Positions 6,364 to 8,286 of a stretch of 8,286 nt of DNA are shown here, piece by piece. The DNA is from JAVVUQ01 sp036653075 (GTDB taxonomy: Bacteria > Bacillota > Clostridia > Christensenellales > CAG-314): positions 1 through 8,286 of the forward strand of contig JAVVUQ010000069.1 of NCBI GenBank assembly GCA_036653075.1, written 5' to 3'. Numbering within the stretch: the stretch's first letter is position 1; each line of letters opens with the position of its first letter. The notes below the pieces were generated by a model. That model was not told where the DNA came from, searched no databases, and saw nothing but the letters and a program-made list of their open reading frames with translations. The position numbers and the translations under genes are program-made.

Positions 6364-6414
6364 AATAATTACTTTTAATTTTCATAGATTACAGCCAATA
6401 ATTACTTTTAATTT
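6364..6414. repeat. 18-bp direct repeat downstream of the LRR gene
   Basis: AATAATTACTTTTAATTT occurs at 6364-6381 and exactly again at 6397-6414, 33 bases apart. The surrounding 6107-6476 region holds no credible gene on either strand beyond the promoter and terminator candidates noted. The repeat is probably a local duplication. Confidence 0.5.
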
Positions 6415-6476
6415 GATAAATATTGTCAAATATTTGCAATTTATCCTTTTAAATCGCCACAGCTCCATTTTTTTGT

Positions 6477-8286
6477 TTATTTGTGTCCCCAAACAACAGG
6501 GCAATTGCTACAATTCCAATCAACAGACCAACTATCTGGCTGACTTAAAGCTTCGCAGTAAATTGTTAAGTTGTAGCAATTTAAAAATGCGTAATCTCCA
6601 ATACTTGTTACGCTACTTGGCAAAGTGATACTACTTAAGCTAATGCAATCACGAAATGCTTCATTTCCAATACTTGTTACGCTTCTTGGCAAAGTGATAG
6701 TCGTTAAGTTAGCGCAACCATAAAATGCCCGATTTCCAATACTTGTTACATTATATTCAACATTGTTTATTGTCACTTTTGATGGAATATTTGCAGTTAC
6801 AAGCGATCTTTCGCAGCTTGCTATTATTGCATTCCCGTTTTTTACTACATAGCTTATTCCATTTATTGTTGCAAATGTATTCAAATCACAACCATAGTAA
6901 TCCGCTTCACAACTCCAACCGTCAGGCTTAGTTAATGCGTCAGTAAATACTATTGTAGAACTATTAAATGCTCGACCTCCAATACTTATTACGCTTCTTG
7001 GCAAAGTGATAATACTTAAGCTTCCGCAATTATAAAATGCCCAATCTCCAATACTTGTTACATTATATTCAACATTGTTTATTGTTACTTTTGATGGAAT
7101 AATTACGGTTTTAAGCGAACTTTCACAGCTTGCTATTATTGCATTCCCATTTTTTACTAAATAGCTTATTCCATTTATTGTTGCAACGTTATTCAAATCA
7201 CAACCATAGTAATTCGCTTCAATTCTCCAACCGTCAGAACTATTTAATGCGTCTGTAAATACTATTGTAGACCACTCAAATGCATCCCATCCAACACTTA
7301 TTACGCTACTTGGTAAAGTGATACTGCTTAAGCTGCTGCATTCATAAAATGCCCCATCTCCAATGGTTGTTAAGCTATTTGGCAAAGTGATACTGCTTAA
7401 GCTGTGGCAACCATAAAATGTACTATCTCCAATACTTGTTACGCCGCTTGGCAAAGTGATACTAATTAAGTTGCTGCAATTATAAAATGCCAAATCTCCA
7501 ATACTTGTTACGCTACTTGGCAAAGTGATACTTCTTAAGCTGCTGCAATTATAAAATGCTTCTTCTCCAATACTTATTACGCTGCTTGGCAAAGTGATAC
7601 TACTTAAGCTGTAGCATTCATAAAATGTACTATCTCCAATACTTGTTACGCTACTTGGTAAAGTGATACTACTTAAGCTGCTGCATTCATAAAATGCTCC
7701 ATTTCCAATGGTTGTTAAGCTATTTGGCAAAGTGATACTGCTTAAGCTGTGGCAACCATAAAATGTACTATCTCCAATGCTTGTTACGCTACTTGGCAAA
7801 GTTACACTACTTAAATTGCTGCAATTATAAAATGCACGATTTCCAATGCTTGTTACATTATATTCAACATTGTTTATTGTCACTTTTGATGGAATAATTG
7901 CGGTTTCAATTGATCTTACACAGTATGCTATTATTGCATTTCCGTTTTTTACTACATAGCTTATTCCATTTATTGTTGCAAATGTATTCAAATCACAACC
8001 ATAGTAATCCGCTTCACAACTCCAACCGTCAGGCTTAGTTAATGCGTCAGTAAATACTATTGTAGAACTATTAAATGCTCGACCTCCAATACTTATTACG
8101 CTTCTTGGCAAAGTGATAATACTTAAGCTTCCGCAATTATAAAATGCCCAATCTCCAATACTTGTTACATTATATTCAACATTGTTTATTGTTACTTTTG
8201 ATGGAATAATTACGGTTTCAAGCGATCTTTCGCAGCTTGCCGCTATTGCATTTCCGTTTTTTACTACATAGCTTATTCCATTTATT
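6477..8286 (-). CDS. BspA-like leucine-rich-repeat protein, 5' end beyond the window
   Basis: The frame is open from the right edge to TAA at 6477-6479, giving 602 visible residues. An apparent TTG start at 8109-8111 lies inside a repeat and is not a real start. Sixteen copies of a ~23-residue LRR_5-type repeat (SxTSIGDxAFYxCxSLSSITLPSSV) are visible. They form blocks of 2, 9, 2 and 3 repeats separated by three ~71-residue cassettes (7854-8066, 7059-7271, 6747-6959). Each cassette starts STIVFTDAL...DGW and ends INGISYVVKNG...IPSKVTINNVEYNV. The second half of the cassette is the usual entry into a BspA LRR domain. Its first half resembles the C-terminal cap of this protein (TIYCEALSQPDSW...NCPVVWGHK). 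The protein therefore looks like concatenated entry-LRR-exit modules. Proteins of this family are typically surface-exposed binding proteins. Export cannot be judged because the N-terminus is missing, and no anchor follows the cap. Confidence 0.93.
   Translation of the reverse strand, partial: INGISYVVKNGNAIAASCERSLETVIIPSKVTINNVEYNVTSIGDWAFYNCGSLSIITLPRSVISIGGRAFNSSTIVFTDALTKPDGWSCEADYYGCDLNTFATINGISYVVKNGNAIIAYCVRSIETAIIPSKVTINNVEYNVTSIGNRAFYNCSNLSSVTLPSSVTSIGDSTFYGCHSLSSITLPNSLTTIGNGAFYECSSLSSITLPSSVTSIGDSTFYECYSLSSITLPSSVISIGEEAFYNCSSLRSITLPSSVTSIGDLAFYNCSNLISITLPSGVTSIGDSTFYGCHSLSSITLPNSLTTIGDGAFYECSSLSSITLPSSVISVGWDAFEWSTIVFTDALNSSDGWRIEANYYGCDLNNVATINGISYLVKNGNAIIASCESSLKTVIIPSKVTINNVEYNVTSIGDWAFYNCGSLSIITLPRSVISIGGRAFNSSTIVFTDALTKPDGWSCEADYYGCDLNTFATINGISYVVKNGNAIIASCERSLVTANIPSKVTINNVEYNVTSIGNRAFYGCANLTTITLPRSVTSIGNEAFRDCISLSSITLPSSVTSIGDYAFLNCYNLTIYCEALSQPDSWSVDWNCSNCPVVWGHK
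6835..7111. repeat. 277-bp perfect direct repeat inside the LRR gene, copy 1
   Basis: This segment is identical at every base to 7942-8218, an offset of 1107 bases (369 codons, in frame). It covers part of an entry segment, the cap-like segment and two LRRs. Flanking bases diverge immediately outside on both sides. Identity at synonymous positions indicates recent duplication or gene conversion. Confidence 0.9.
7359..7433. repeat. 75-bp perfect direct repeat inside the LRR gene
   Basis: This segment is identical to 7704-7778, an offset of 345 bases, which equals five 69-bp LRR units. It encodes the STFYGCHSLSSITLPNSLTT part of the repeat domain. It marks a second internal duplication event, within the nine-repeat block. 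Confidence 0.88.
7942..8218. repeat. 277-bp perfect direct repeat inside the LRR gene, copy 2
   Basis: This is the exact partner of 6835-7111. The two copies bracket one full module (a cassette, nine LRRs and a second cassette). Recombination between them would delete or add 369 codons without shifting the frame. Confidence 0.9.

Noticed and set aside
6364..6414. 18-bp direct repeat as a target-site duplication or attachment site
   Set aside because: Only 15 bases separate the copies and no mobile element or integrase lies between or near them. A local duplication is simpler.
6320..6931. Plus-strand frames 6320-6628 and 6725-6931 over the LRR gene end
   Set aside because: They are Leu/Ser/His-rich translations of the antisense of LRR repeats, without ribosome sites.
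8109..8111. TTG as the start codon of the LRR gene
   Set aside because: The same frame continues open for 58 codons to the window edge with homologous repeat sequence, and no ribosome site precedes the TTG.

Overview
The window looks like a low-GC Bacillota chromosome, most likely an anaerobic or host-associated Clostridia-type bacterium. The reasons are the very AT-rich intergenic DNA, strong AAGGAGG-type ribosome binding sites, standard stop codons, a BspA-like leucine-rich-repeat (LRR) gene and a DUF11-repeat surface-type protein. Genus and species cannot be read from the sequence.

Layout from left to right. Positions 1-320 hold the possible tail of a plus-strand gene, its terminator, an AT-rich repetitive patch and a hairpin that ends the catalase gene. 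A full-length haem catalase (321-1826, minus) follows. The 539 bases between catalase and the next gene contain a PerR-box-like site just upstream of catalase, a previously unmarked array of four 35-bp tandem repeats (1917-2056), a 20-bp palindrome, and weak promoter candidates for the rightward genes. Two plus-strand genes then form an apparent operon: a 90-residue helical protein (2366-2638) and a 790-residue beta-rich multidomain protein (2674-5046), closed by a strong terminator at 5166. The right half reads on the minus strand: a decayed LRR gene fragment (5234-5572), a cysteine-rich DUF3795-type protein (5729-6106) and a large BspA-like LRR gene whose start lies beyond the right edge (6477-8286).

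The most interesting unit is the two-gene operon. The whole small protein after its leader aligns without gaps to the last ~70 residues of the large protein (about 29 of 65 positions identical). The large protein has adhesin-like domains but no visible signal peptide, transmembrane segment or sortase motif. This suggests that the shared helical module is an assembly or anchoring domain. A spore-surface layer is one plausible destination, because such proteins are assembled without a signal peptide, but this is inference.

The LRR gene is built from repeated entry-LRR-exit modules and holds a 277-bp perfect direct repeat, which points to recent internal duplication or gene conversion. The nearby LRR pseudogene suggests that this locus is recombinationally active. 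Catalase appears functionally separate, a peroxide-defence gene probably under peroxide-responsive control.
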